Positions 37,311 through 49,220 of a stretch of DNA of 64,000 nucleotides are shown here, in pieces (the first letter of the stretch is position 1; the number at the start of each line of letters is the position of its first letter). The DNA is from Zhengitettix transpicula (Eukaryota; Arthropoda; Insecta; Orthoptera; Tetrigidae), in assembly GCA_037074705.1 (NCBI GenBank), contig CM073593.1:64645501-64709500 (forward strand), in the 5' to 3' direction. The notes below the pieces were generated by a model. The model searched no databases. It was not told the origin of the DNA and was given only the letters and a program-made list of their open reading frames with translations. A program made the translations under genes and the position numbers.

Positions 37311-39240
37311 ATTCTTAACATTTACTACCTAATCCTTTAAGGAGAACTAATTTAAAGAACACATGCCTACTTTCAGGACTGACGTTTCAGTACGTTGCGT
37401 TGTACCAACTTCAACGGTTCTATTTTTAATCTTTATAATAATTCCAGCTCCAGTTTATTTGCAATAATTGACACTAGTCTGATGATATTTCAATATGAGA
37501 TGTTTGACGAAATACCTTTTACGGTGCTGATATAGTCTGAGGGGCGTAGTCCTACGATTTTTAGTGCAACAAATTGTAGTACCTTCAAAATATTCAAATA
37601 ACAATGCGAATGAGTAAAACTTGTAATATAGTAACGCAATATTTGTTCCATCACTTTTTGATAAAAAAAAAATGACCGCGAAATTGCAGTAGGACATATT
37701 AGTAGAAAGTACAAACAGTGAAAGAGATTAAAAAATTCATGAGTAAACCAGCCAAATTTGTCAGAAATATATTTTAATGAAACAAAAATTTAGCAAATAT
37801 AATTTTTTTACAAGTCTGAATATAATTTATTTATTGAAATACCAATTCATAATTAAATTTTGTGGAGTGAATTTCTAAACGTGTGCACTTTACTCACACA
37901 TTGGCACATAAAGACATTCCATAAAGAAACGACACATCCATCCAATTATTATTTGCAATTTTTCCAATTTTTTTTATTTTATCAAAATATATTTCTGACA
38001 AATTAACCTTCGTTATTAATTTATAATTCAATGAGGTGGAGTTTGTTGAACTTGGCCTAAATTTCCGTAACTTTAACCACGACGAAGTTAAGAAGTATCG
38101 TAAAGAATTGTGAGAGTGAAAGAAAAATAAATAAGGAATGACAGCACAGAACAAATTATGGGGAGAAACACGGTATCGTCGAATCGTTGTGGCACCGCAA
38201 TGTATGACGCAACTAAGCAATCAATCGATGTCGACCGTGGGAAGGAACCGATGGAAAGTGACGAAATGTAAGCAGATGAAACGTTTCAGAATCGAGATCA
38301 ATTTTTGTTAGAACCAATTGGAATTTGGCGACGGATTACATTGAAAAGTCATTTTATGGTAACAAGATTTAGTTTCTCTATGGAATTTTTGACCCCGTAC
38401 AGTTCCAAAATTTTGTAAAACGGACAAATGGAGTTGTATGCCATTTTTACAACAGAATGTCTCAGTTGAAGAAATTCACCAAGTTAGGTTGACCTCGCAC
38501 TGTTTCCCATGCGTAAAACAACGATTGGTACCAACGTCGAGTTCGTGCAACAGATTCGTAATTCGTATTTTTATTAATTCACAGACACCACTCAACTATA
38601 TCGAGATGCCTCAGTTTCAATAAACGATTTATCATGCAGATCATTCGAAAATTAAAGTCAATCTCGACGTACTGCTTCATCTGAAGTGGGACTTAAATAT
38701 TGATCGTGTAAAGCAGACTTTCCACAATTTTAGAATCGTCTTCGTCAAATCCGAGAACTTTAAAAAATTCGTGGCACGATTTTTCCCGTCTTCTACCAAA
38801 TTTTACAAATTAGCCAGCATTGCAAGTTGTTTTTTTTAAAAAAAAAAGAGCGTGCATAGTTATTACGCGAATTTTTTTATTAGCAATCCTATAAACACCA
38901 TTCTTGGATAACGTATAGATAATGTTTTCCATCACTTCTTCCCTCAAAATTAAAATAAAATAAAATAACTCAGCAGTAGTTCTGACAATACTTACTAATA
39001 ATTTAACTGAAACAAAATTAATTGTAGCTGGTTTATTAAATTAATGTTGCAGGTTTTCTTTTACAAATCAAATAATTTGTCACTCATCAATGTAATGTAA
39101 CCATTTTTCGCAAAGTTTTTTCCGATTCTAATATTTACTCGTCATCCGCGGTCTTAAAGATACAAAAATAATTTTAATGCTATTAGTGAAACCTGTGTGT
39201 GATGGTCTGTCAGTAGAAGTCTATCAGTGGTCTTCGCACT
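37311..39240. other. Non-coding stretch, nothing firm
   Basis: No gene or repeat family is recognised. A T8A10 tract lies at 38830-38847. Confidence 0.5.
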
Positions 39241-39251
39241 CCCCCCCCCCC
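39241..39251 (+). repeat. C11 homopolymer
   Basis: Eleven consecutive C residues just upstream of R1 copy C. Confidence 0.95.
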
Positions 39252-39289
39252 TCTCTGTGTGGTTTATAATTAAGGGCCCCATAAACCTT

Positions 39290-39580
39290 GAGACTTATCC
39301 TGGGGTAGCAGCCGTTGATAATTTGGCAAGAGTTGTCCTTAGTTTCCTTTGGAATGCCCGACGTACTTGATGCACGTATTACTTGGGTTTTGCACTGCAT
39401 ATATTTCGTAAAATTTCTGGTTAGGATTCGTACAATGTACCAATGTGGTGCTTATTAACTCTTGGTTACCTTGCTCTCAATTCCACAACCCTCTTTATAT
39501 TCCTTCCAGTGTTATGAAAGAGAAAAGACAATCGCGAGGATGTCCATAATGTAGCCTAATACTAAAACAAAATATTATGG
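39290..39580 (+). repeat. Interspersed repeat R1, decayed copy C
   Basis: A diverged and internally deleted relative of R1. Recognisable parts are GAGACTTATCCTGGGGTAGC (matching the 5' extension of copy A), CAAGAGTTGTCC (copy B), GGAATGCCCGACGTACTTGA, CTCTTGGTTACCTTGCTCT, a TTCCTTCCAGTGTTATGAAA segment and the terminal GTAGCCTAATACTAAAACAA before AATATTAT, as in copy B. It demonstrates that R1 is old and that its 5' part is longer than copy B shows. Confidence 0.6.
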
Positions 39581-39800
39581 GAAAATACGTTCCAATTATA
39601 AGGAACATTAAATGAGACAAATCTAAAAATAATAGTAGACAAGCTAAAATATCGGCATTGCCAGTGCCACGTCGAACTGTTTTTAACAGTGAAAAAAATA
39701 AAATTTTATGCATTATAAATCTAATCTTCATTCCACTTATTTCAAGTTGAATCAGATTCACTGTCTTCTAATCAAAGGTCTAATCATTAGTCATTAGCCA

Positions 39801-40751
39801 TTCACCCGTGAACTTGAATTAACCATTCTCTTAATTTCCTTGATGTCACTTTATCCATTCACAATGCTTCAATTCTTACCTATTGGTTCAGAAAAACTAC
39901 ATACTCTGGACGTATTCTCAATTATCTTTCTGATCATCCTCCAAAACCAAAAAATCTTGTAGACAGAGAAATATTACTTCTTAACTCCAAGTTCTATCAA
40001 CACAATTTAAATATTGTCCGTAACATTTTAATCTCCAATGAGTACCCTTTAAATTTTATTAGTAAACACATAAACAGCAGATTGAACAATCGTCCACAAA
40101 CCCATCAAGCCAAATTTTTTCTCGTACTCCCTTATTACAAATTTCTATATCACAAATTTACCCAAATATTCAAAGAATATCAAATATCCATCATTTAGAG
40201 TTCATTTAATACCCTTTCCTACTTGATTAAAAACCACAAGAACCAACTTGACACCAACAGCAAACATTGTGTTGTTTACAAAATCTCTTGCTGTAATTGT
40301 AATTCTTGCTATATTAGGCAAACAAAACGTTCCCTTAATACACGTATGAAAGAAAATATCTAATATAAAACTTCCCATTGATAAAGAATGTGTAGTATCC
40401 AAACATATCAATTCTAAACATACATTTGATTGGCAAAATGCTAAGTTTTTAGGCATTGACACCAGGTACAATTCCAGACTCATTTCATAGATGCTTCACA
40501 TTAATTCCAACCTCACACTTATTAATGCACAAACAGACACTATTAAACTCAATAATTGCTATGATCCCTTATTGTTTCTCTCCCATTGTCGTTGCGTTTT
40601 TTTCGTCGCTTTTGAGTGTTGTGAACTGACAAGTGCAGTTGTGTCGCTCTAGGCTCTTCTTCGCACCTGACAAAAGTAACAAGGATCCCAGAAACGTTGT
40701 GTGTTATTTATATTATCACTTTTTTGTCTGAATTGGCTATCTTTCTTATTC
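39801..40751 (+). mobile_element. Penelope-like retroelement remnant (RT end, GIY-YIG, tail)
   Basis: A 5'-truncated Penelope-like element. Coding similarity begins with FTREL at 39801; after a one-base frameshift comes NFLDV at 39833, then WFRKTTYSGRILNYLSDHP and the polymerase C-terminal region (EYPLNFISKHINSRLNN) up to a TAG at 40196. In the same frame follows the endonuclease region: VVYKISC at 40271 (GIY half) and YIRQTKRSLNTRM (YIG half, Gly replaced by Arg), with paired cysteines between. After a stop and a second frameshift (near 40375) come VVSKHINSKHTFDW (40392) and LISxMLHI with an internal TAG. The 3' tail at 40664-40751 starts CACCTGACAAAAG and ends GGCTATCTTTCTTATTC. Dead copy with at least three stops and two frameshifts. 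Confidence 0.92.
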
Positions 40752-43700
40752 GTTCTTTTTAACAATGTCTAAAACACAATACGTGACTATTCTGGATCAG
40801 CGGGCCTATAATTGCCACTCGGAGGTCTCCATCAGTTGATTTTATGAAAACACTTAGCATTACTTTCTTCTGTGGCAGCATCTTTATGCGTAAGTCGTGA
40901 AACGCATTCCAATTAGGCCGGCTAACGTCAGTATTGCTACGTCGTCTATCTCCATTAACCAAACTTAGGTATTGTGTTTATCGGTATCCTAAAACTTTAA
41001 AAAGTTTGTTTTCAGGTTTCCATACTTTTAATAAGACGAAGAAGTATAATGCTTTAGTGAAAAAAATAGAATAAGGGAAAAATAGCTGAGGATTAAAGAT
41101 GAATGATGTAATGAAGGAGATTAAAACGAAAAATAATTAGGTATGGGTTACGTACTGATATAATTTTGTCGGCTTATCGTTTTTGTTGATAGAAATTCAT
41201 TTTGATTCTATTTTATAACAAAGAACACTTATTCAATTTATGTTCATGATCAGTAAAATTTGTTTTTTACTCGAAGTCCTGCTCAATCTCGGTACTAAAG
41301 TTTAATTTTTCTTTCTACCGATTGAACATAAATTAGTTAACATGGACGGTAGCGCACAGAAACTTAGTCTAAGCTTTCACCAAGTGCGTGAGTAAGCTTC
41401 TAGTTCTGACACAAGTTAGTTTACTCTTCTTGTTTCGCAAATTTGATAGCCGACGCTGCCATCTGGTAGCCAGTTTGGGAAGCGTTTAAGAGCCCGTGCC
41501 ACAGTGCTGCTCTCTGCAGCAACGCGGACGCGAGAGAGACCTCTCAAGTGGGGTATTACATTTGATATTCTGTTTGAACTGCCTGTATTCAATAATACAA
41601 TTAGGCATTAGTATACATCATGGACGACTAAACGGTACTACAGACATAGAAAGGCAAATCAGTTATCTCTATGTTTTACTTACGAGCAATGATAAATCGA
41701 CTTCTTGTTTCGTGCAACGTAACTCTCCGAAAAATCTTTCTTCCATCTATCAAACCGTTTCAACATTTTATAATTTGCTCCATTACGTGCGCCGTGCAAG
41801 TAAAATATTCCATTAAAATTTAGCTTTGAGCGTTAGAAACATAAGACTTCAAAGAAGTTGTATTTTACTTTAAAGATTCAATAAATATATATTTTTTTTA
41901 AATATACAATTTTGAAATACGTTATACCCCGTTGAAAACCTATAAGGTGATTTAAATACTAATTTTATCTATCACCTATCTTTATCATTTAACTAAATAA
42001 TATGACACAGAAATTTTTTCTACAGCTCCTTAATGTAATTTTTTTCTCATGTATATAATGTATTTACTATGCATGAAAGTTTCAAACTTTTGTATGTATT
42101 CTTTAACCTATTTTCTCAATAAGGTAATTTTGCAATTCATTATTTTATTTATCAATTTAATTATTTTATTTTATTTTTTATATATACATAAAAATTTCAT
42201 ATCTTATATTTTCAAATTGGTAATTTTTATTTCTATAACCAATATTTTTTTAATTCTATTTTCTCAGCTTTACATTTGTATTTAAATACTTCTTATTTAT
42301 AGGCGTACTTAATATAGTTATTAATGAGTCAGTTAACAGAAATTAAATTGAATATTTAATACCTTACGTTTACAATGAAAATTTTAAATATAATTAAAAT
42401 ACTCGTTTCGTCCAGATATGGTGTAATATAACAATTAATAAGCAAAAATAATGAACTAAATACGATGAAAAACTATTAAACATCGAAATATATTTAAAAA
42501 TAATTAAATTATATATTACAATCATAAAATATCACAACAGAATTAAAATATTTTGAACTCAGAAAAATAATTGATATTATAATGAAGCAGGTTCGAAACT
42601 CCTCCAAACATTCATAGTTACCCGCAGATAGGTAGGTTAATATACAATGTTAAATTACGATATGATATTGATCTGATATTATTTCAAATGCAGCCTTCTT
42701 ATTATATGAAAAAATTGTAATGCCTGGATTAAAATTTTCTTTAAAAATTAATTTTATGAAACTCTTTATTATAAACGTAAAGCAGCTATTGAATTTATTT
42801 CTCTCGGTAGTTGATTTGAATATCAAAGTATTTTTAATTCACATTGTGTTTATTTATAATGTGTTCATTAGTACTGATGATTTTTGTGCCAATTTTCATA
42901 AAGATCCGATATTGGCCACTTCAATTAAATTATGTTAGTGTGTCCACCGTCTGCTACAAATGCTAAAATGTACATATCTATAAAATTTATACGTTACGAA
43001 CTTATAATTTCTGAAATTTATCATAAATGTGTCACTTTTTCAGAATTATCATATTTGGTGTTTCTATGTTTGGTCAGCCTTCCTTATTAGGATGATACGT
43101 GCATTATTATTCTATTAATCCAACAAAGGAACTTTAAAACTGACAGTCATTTTCAGTCTATCTGAATCAGGCATATGTTTATCAAATATTTATCGTGAAA
43201 TGGAAAAGTATTAAACCTCTTCTACCTGACCACAGTGATCCCAGTTTTTAATCACGTCAACAAAATGAGAATTGTATGTGTACATATTTACCATCAAAAC
43301 TTTTTGAACAAACCTTGTGCGGAGCTTCGGTTCATCGAGGTGAAGCACTGCAGTGGGCCCATCATTATCATCACTTCTACGAAGACAGGCCCTGGGACAA
43401 TCTTATGTCCCACCACACGTGTGATCGTTCCCATAGCCCCCCCCCCCCCAATCATGCGTATTACTACAATAAATAAATATTTTTGTAATCTAAAACTACT
43501 TATTTTGCAAACTCTTTCATCGATCAAACGTCAAGGTGACATCAAGCCGCTTCATTACCTTTCGCCATAAAATAAACAAAGAATGTGACAATCTCAACAC
43601 TGGTACAGAGAATACAAAAATTATTTAAATAAGTAGATATTCTTACATCTTCATAGCCAGCAAATCAACATCAGAATAATTTAATTGTCAGAGTCTCAAG

Positions 43701-43902
43701 AGTTATTTCTTTGTTTATTAATTTATACAATAAGAAATAATTGTATGATCGAAGTTCTGTCACAAAATATTTACAAATTTAAGCACTAAAGATTCGTAAA
43801 TTCTTGAATTTTTCTTTAGTTCTTCTCTTCATTTAAAAAAATTATTTAAATAATCTTGAGGCAAATGAAATTAACATCCTACTCGTATTTTTTTTTCTTT
43901 TA
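40752..43902. other. AT-rich non-coding stretch
   Basis: No gene is recognised. A GC-richer patch lies at 41380-41560 (CTCTGCAGCAACGCGGACGC), and a C13 homopolymer at 43437-43449. Confidence 0.55.
43437..43449 (+). repeat. C13 homopolymer
   Basis: Thirteen consecutive C residues in otherwise mixed sequence. Overlapping short frames around it (43235-43570) have no recognisable product. Confidence 0.95.
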
Positions 43903-43965
43903 AATGGTAACTACAGCCACAGTACTTTTTCTTCGCGTGCTGTCGACCCTGCTTTGGATTCAATG
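43903..43965 (+). repeat. 63-bp direct duplication, copy 1
   Basis: Shares 55 of 63 positions with 44314-44376, with no gap. The conserved core is TGTCGACCCTGC, then A/T, then TTGGATTCAATG. The similarity ends abruptly on both sides. The function is unknown. Confidence 0.85.
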
Positions 43966-44313
43966 TGTTTCATTCCTAAAGAATAAAGATATGGCTGAAA
44001 AGCGTATTGTTTTGATTGAGAAATTTTTATTTACTTGCCCTCATTGCCGGATTAATTAAGGCTAGAATCAATTGCTGCATTTGTTCTGCAAAAACACGCT
44101 GATTGTTTTCAAATATCATATGTAAGAACCCGAGTCCCATCATGACCTTGAAAAAATTAATAAACAGAATCCTCTGAATATAAGAGACCTGTAAATTGGA
44201 GAAGAACTGTTTTGTTCTTCACTGTTAACATGGAAGCGTGTCGTTGTTACGCTTATGAAACACAATTAGCGGTAAGATAAATTGCGTGGTTTAGGAAGTA
44301 TCCCTTTTTATTG

Positions 44314-44376
44314 AATTGTAACTAAAGCCACAGCACTTTCTCGTTGCGTGTTGTCGACCCTGCATTGGATTCAATG
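44314..44376 (+). repeat. 63-bp direct duplication, copy 2
   Basis: Second copy, 411 bases downstream of copy 1. The intervening 348 bases are not repeated and include CCGGATTAATTAAGGC and CAATTGCTGCATTTG, homeodomain-like cores. Could be duplicated regulatory sites, remnants of a short terminal direct repeat, or two copies of a dispersed repeat. Confidence 0.85.
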
Positions 44377-44700
44377 GCCACGAAGAAAAGTCATTTGTCA
44401 AGCGGTACTCAGGGTCTGCGACCTAACACAACGAGTATACGGTTCGGATTGAGGTAATACAACAGTCCGTTTGCAATCAATATGATTTCTCAGCTAAATC
44501 CCCCTCGTTGCTTGTTCATAATTCACATGTTCGTGCGGCGGGACTGTTATCAGTGAAATGTGAACCAATTCCATTTGTGTGCCCCTCCCGCTCGACCGCT
44601 GCCAATTGCCTACGCTTGATGGACTCGACGCACGCGAGTCCAGGGAGTCCACCACCTCTCTCTCTCTCTCCTTCCACATAATTCTATATGTTGGTCGCTC
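44377..44700. other. GC-richer patch with (CT)n
   Basis: Contains a (CT)7-type run at 44656-44670 and the partial inverted repeat GGACTCGACGCACGCGAGTCC (44622-44642, GGACTCG/CGAGTCC, seven paired bases around a 7-base loop). Short frames on both strands are not credible. Confidence 0.4.
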
Positions 44701-46414
44701 ATATCTTAATTGTGATGAAAATCGGAATGGGGTGCTTCCATTGGAGAAAAATAACGAGCTTTGGTGTATCCGTTCATTTTTTAAGCGAACAAATTAGAGT
44801 CCAATTCGGTATTCCGTTGAGAATTTCTGAGATAAAGTCCAGGGCTCAGGAAATGTTCACGCACATAGGAAGAAGGCGTTTTGAATTGTATTATGATCCA
44901 GAAAACGGGATTTGTGATAATAAAGAGAGTTAAAAAAATTATTATATCTACCAGCACGTTCGTTTCGCATATATTAAACAAAGAAATGATGGAAATTATC
45001 GGCTAGAAGCTTGGACATGGTGAAGAAAAGCAGTTGCAATTGGGCGGTGGAGTTGTGTGGATGCCGCAGAGGAACCTTGATAAAGAGGCGGAAGTATTAT
45101 TGGAGAAGGAAATTGTTGACGCTCGCAAATAGTTGGAGAATGTGCTTGATGTGAGAGTTGGAAATACTAGGCAGGTTTAGGGAATGTTACGATATTCATG
45201 GAAAATGGATCTCATTTTAAATATTTCAACAAGTACTACGCTGATTTGTATCTTCCAATTACTGTGGCCAAATTTTTCCTGCCCTGGAGCCTCCAACCAC
45301 TGAATTCTACAAAATTCCCTACGGCTAGACTTCCATTGTAACACAACCACAAATAATTGAGACAAGAAATTCTCGTATAAAAGGGCAATTTGCTATAATA
45401 TATACACGTGATTATATAAATTTAACTATGTTATTTAATCGGCTAATAAAATAATTTAGTGAGTTATTATTATTACTCGAAATTATCTTTCAAATTATTT
45501 CCTTTACTTTATTACAATTCATACAAGACAAATAGTGTGATATGAGATTATAAAATGATTAAGATACGATTCACATCAACTGTGGTCCTCAATTATCCCA
45601 AAGTATTTTTATTTTTATATTCGTTAAATAGAAAATATACTCGGGTTATCTGAAAATTTTATATATATATATGGTTTTTTATGTCTAATATTTGCCTATT
45701 AAAAAGTTAACATAGAGTACGATAAAAATTAGGATCACAATTAGAAATAGCCACCTATTCCAGTCCTCAAGCTTTTATATTTCTATAAGAAATATAGTCG
45801 TAGTGATAAAATTACAAAGAAGCTATTATTAATTCGGCCTTAATCATTTGTTCAATTCCAAAAGTTACATATAAAGTTAAAAATGTCAAATGAGAAATAC
45901 CTTGTGCCTTACAACTACTTCACTTCAACGTGTTACGTTCTGTTCCGTGTTGTGGCCATAGGCCTCGGAGTCAATGCTGAGTCACGTGTTCCGACCACAT
46001 ACATGTATAACACTGCACATCACTGTGGCGCCTCATATAAAGCACCGGATGAGAGAGAAGGCACGTTCACCGAAACTTTCTGAGAAGGCGTCAACAGTTG
46101 GTAGAGCGAGAAAGACAAAGGGTGACTACACGATATAAACAGAGGGATTAAAGGAATGTAAATCTGTTAGTCCTTGAGTTTGAAGAGCTGCGAGTGTGTT
46201 ACGTTCTCGAGAGGCGGCGGAGTGGAGGGAATGCAGGAAGAGAACGTCACAGGAACTGACATCGACAGAACCCTTCGACGCTCGTAAAATGCAATATATT
46301 ATGCAGCGTTGCTTCCTGTCTGAAATTTTAGGTAGCAGTAAAAAACAACAATACTGCAACATTTGTTATTTCTCAGTTCCTCTTGACCTTCTTCTAGCTT
46401 TATTTTTACATATA
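44701..46414. other. Non-coding stretch, nothing firm
   Basis: No gene is recognised. A stretch at 44990-45180 reads as a partly open plus-strand frame (segments such as VVWMPQRNLDKEAEVLLEKE) broken by stops, possibly decayed coding DNA of unknown origin. A CATATAAAGC TATA-like site lies near 46033 in a GC-richer patch (45900-46290). Confidence 0.4.
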
Positions 46415-47165
46415 CGAAGGCTCTTTTTAAAATGTTTACCGTTTAAATATTTTGTTGCTGTAGTTGCTATTTTGAGCGTCCGATATCATTAGAAAACCAG
46501 ACGCAGCTGAGAAATGTCACCATTTTGTGTTTTCCTTTTGTTATACCGCTTCGAAATGTTCAAAACAATTAAAAGACCCGCTGACTGTGAAGTCGGATCC
46601 TTCATTCGTTTCTTAAATGCAAGGATTGTTACATCAGCAAACATTCAATGGAAATTGTGTGAGATGTATGGGGAATCATTGATGAGTGACGAAATGGTTA
46701 AAGAAGTGAATTAGACATTTTAACGAATGTCGACGATCCGCGTTGCTGATCCCGCATGATTTGATTCTAGCTGTGGTACACAATATTCTTCATAATGGTT
46801 TTGTCTTAGAATTTTCCACAAATTTCAAGGTTATTCCTCTAAATATTGTAACGGGATATCCGAAACTGTGCTCAAGATTACTTCTGAATGAAAAATTCAG
46901 ATTTGGCTTCATGCTATTTTCATCTGAAGAAATTCCTTGGTGAAAACATTTCAATGATGTTGTTTATGTGAAACACGAATTGCAGACTTGCCTTTCATCG
47001 ATATTTGTCTTTCAAGAAGGAATACAAAAACTGGTTTCCCGATATATGCCTGAATAACGTCAGTGACTATGTGGAGAATTAGTGTGAGGTGTAGTAATGG
47101 TAATGATTTACAATAAATTATCTGGAAGAAAATGTTCTGTTACTTTTTAAATAAATATTGGTACC
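46415..47165 (+). mobile_element. Internally deleted mariner transposon
   Basis: Mariner transposase remnant, irritans-like by its N-terminus. MFKTIKRPADCEVGSFIRFL begins at 46556 and is followed by LNARIVTSANIQW, LCEMYGESLMSDEMV (paired helix-turn-helix DNA-binding region). A frameshift near 46715-46745 leads to PHDLILAVVHN and YPKLCSRLL, and the frame stops at 46943. The C-terminus reappears as FQEGIQKLVSRY (47010) and, one frame over, CLNNVSDYVEN with its natural stop at 47080-47082. Only about 530 bp of coding remains against about 1,050 bp in the family, so the catalytic DDD region is lost. Outer limits are tentative: TTAAAA-containing ends after a TA near 46413 and before a TA near 47166. 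Confidence 0.85.
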
Positions 47166-47659
47166 TAATTTTCTTATCACCTCCGTCAGTAGCAGTCAGT
47201 TCCCTCAAGAAAATTCTTCAATAAAAATAAGTTACTAATTGATTGGATTTCCTTTATATGTCTTGTAATATCTTTTTCGTTGCCTTGTTTGTGTCTTCAA
47301 GGTAAAATTTCTATCAGTTTCCACTATCTATATTTTTTCTAACTTGAAATATTTCCCATTGGTATTCCTTGCTGATCTGTGACTGTGTGTGTGTCGTCTA
47401 GAAGCGTCTTCGTTGGTTCATTTTGCCAAGTTCATAGCAATTATGAGTTTACTTCAATGAATGTTTTAGGTACACAGATGGCATTATACCCAACGCTAGC
47501 ATAGAAAGGAAGAATGAACAGTGTGCATGACGTGTCACATGTTCTGTGATCTCAAAAGTTCTTATGAGTCAAAATAAAAGAATCCAATGGTTTATAAAAG
47601 ATCATATTTAAGATAAATTATTAGCGTACTAATTATTAGCGTTACCAACAATAATCAGA
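47166..47659. other. AT-rich non-coding stretch
   Basis: Nothing recognised. Confidence 0.5.
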
Positions 47660-48130
47660 TTACGCCCTTATGACTCGTTAACTGTTGCTACCCTCTTTAC
47701 GCCTTCGCCTCGGGCCATGTAGCAATTACAGAGCGTTGTCTGTTTATTGGCAAACAGCGACAGTTGTGAGGAAAAGAACTCTAAATTCAGTGTTAAAGTT
47801 GGCCTCTTTGGCCTCTCGTCGCGATCCCCTGTTCCCCCGGCGTTATCAGTTGTTTGCAGAGAGAAGGGAGAGTGAGAGCCCTGGTTCGGATTGAAACAGG
47901 CAAAATAAAGGCGTCTTGGAAAATTGGGAGAGAAATGTAGACGTCGCGCGGCGTGATTAGACTTTAGGCGGGGGAGGGGATGTATCGCGAGAGGAGATAA
48001 AGCCCTCGGAGTTATGGAGGGAAAGAAGCCTGGAAATTGGAGTGAATCCCAGGGCTTGAGAATTGCAATTTGATGCGATGGAGTAGTGAAAATTACTCGG
48101 ATGGGATCGGCGGGAAGGAAGGGCGAAGAC
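47660..48130. promoter_or_regulatory. GC-elevated block with paired forkhead-like site
   Basis: Contains CTGTTTATTGGCAAACAG (47740-47757), in which TGTTTATT resembles a forkhead core and the arms CTGTTT/AAACAG are inverted. The rest is purine-rich (GGCGGGGGAGGGGATG near 47968). The 69-codon plus-strand frame from 47685 is Arg/Leu-rich and probably compositional. Confidence 0.25.
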
Positions 48131-48650
48131 CAAAAAAAAAGGGAAACTTAATAGAGATATATAGCAAATTAAATTCTACATTGCACGAACTTCTGTCCGC
48201 AATCTAAGATTCCCTATAATGTGCATGTAACGCAAAACTTTAAAATTTAACGACGTAATTTGCCGGATTCATTAAATTATTTAAATACTTTATGAAGTTA
48301 AGCTGATAAGCTAAGGTGAGTGGACAAGCTTCCGTCTCAGCGGAAGTAGAAGTTTTGTAAAACTACACCGTACTGCTATATGTTATGGACTCGACCTTAC
48401 TAATGAACAATATTTTACGAAGTAAAATCTTACAATCGTTCGTTTTTAGAGAATAAAAGTGGAATAAGATAGATAAAGGGCAAAGCTACTAAGTTTTGTC
48501 TGCTTAGGATTAATTGCTATTGCGAAAGAAACTAGTACTTGATGCCACCTAAAATAAATGATTACCGTTTTCATGAATGTGGAATAATGTGTGATGGAGG
48601 AGGAATTCATATAAATTAATTTACGTTAGGGTTACGAGTTCTTTCCACTT

Positions 48651-49220
48651 ATGGCTTTTACTTCATCAATCACTCATTATTTAAGAATGTATATATATTT
48701 TTTGAAAGTCACTCGCGTGTATCACTCTGATTTGGATTTTTACTGCACCCCTCGAGTGATCGAAGAAAATGCTTGGATTCAATCCCAATATAGTGCCTGG
48801 GGGTGTTTTTTACCCTATACGAAAAAAAATAATTGTCAAGTAGAGCGAGGGATTCGTCTGTTTAGAATCGGCCTCTATCTCCACAAGTCGAGAATGTATC
48901 AAGTAGCTAAGTTAACTACGAGACAAATGTTCAGTTATGTAATTGTTTTCAAAAGTCACACACAATGTTTAATTTATTATCGGGTGTCCTATCGAGTCGA
49001 GAGACAGCAACGTTTCGACGGCTGGGACTTCACACATGAAGTGTTAACCGTCGCACCGCCTTCGGAGATGATCCGGATGGGAACCGAAAAAATTTCTCTT
49101 AATTATAGTCATGGGCAAAGAGTTCGATCTTTAATAATCTTCCATTTTTGTGTGTACTATATTATTATTATTAAAGGAACATTTAATAATATAAAATTCT
49201 ATAATTTAATTAATAAATAA
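48651..49220 (+). other. 189-codon open frame, unidentified
   Basis: The longest ATG-initiated open frame in the window. The predicted product is basic and rich in Tyr, Ile, Ser and Arg, with no recognised domain. The N-terminus (THYLRMYIYFLKV) and C-terminus (FCVYYIIIIKG) are hydrophobic, but neither is a convincing signal or membrane segment. My rough estimate for this base composition is a few per cent chance of one such frame in 64 kb, so a real but unrecognised exon or an old transposon frame is possible. No upstream promoter signature or splice logic supports translation, and the final 25 codons are AT-rich background. Confidence 0.15.

Noticed and set aside
39495..39761. 88-codon minus-strand frame with hydrophobic segment
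   Set aside because: Spans the decayed end of R1 copy C and AT-rich DNA; the apparent membrane segment is compositional.
40202..40483. 93-codon minus-strand frame
   Set aside because: Antisense shadow of the GIY-YIG region of the Penelope-like element.
45930..46210. Two GTGTTACGTTCT segments about 265 bp apart as possible terminal repeats
   Set aside because: Only about 12 bases match and flanking sequences do not align.
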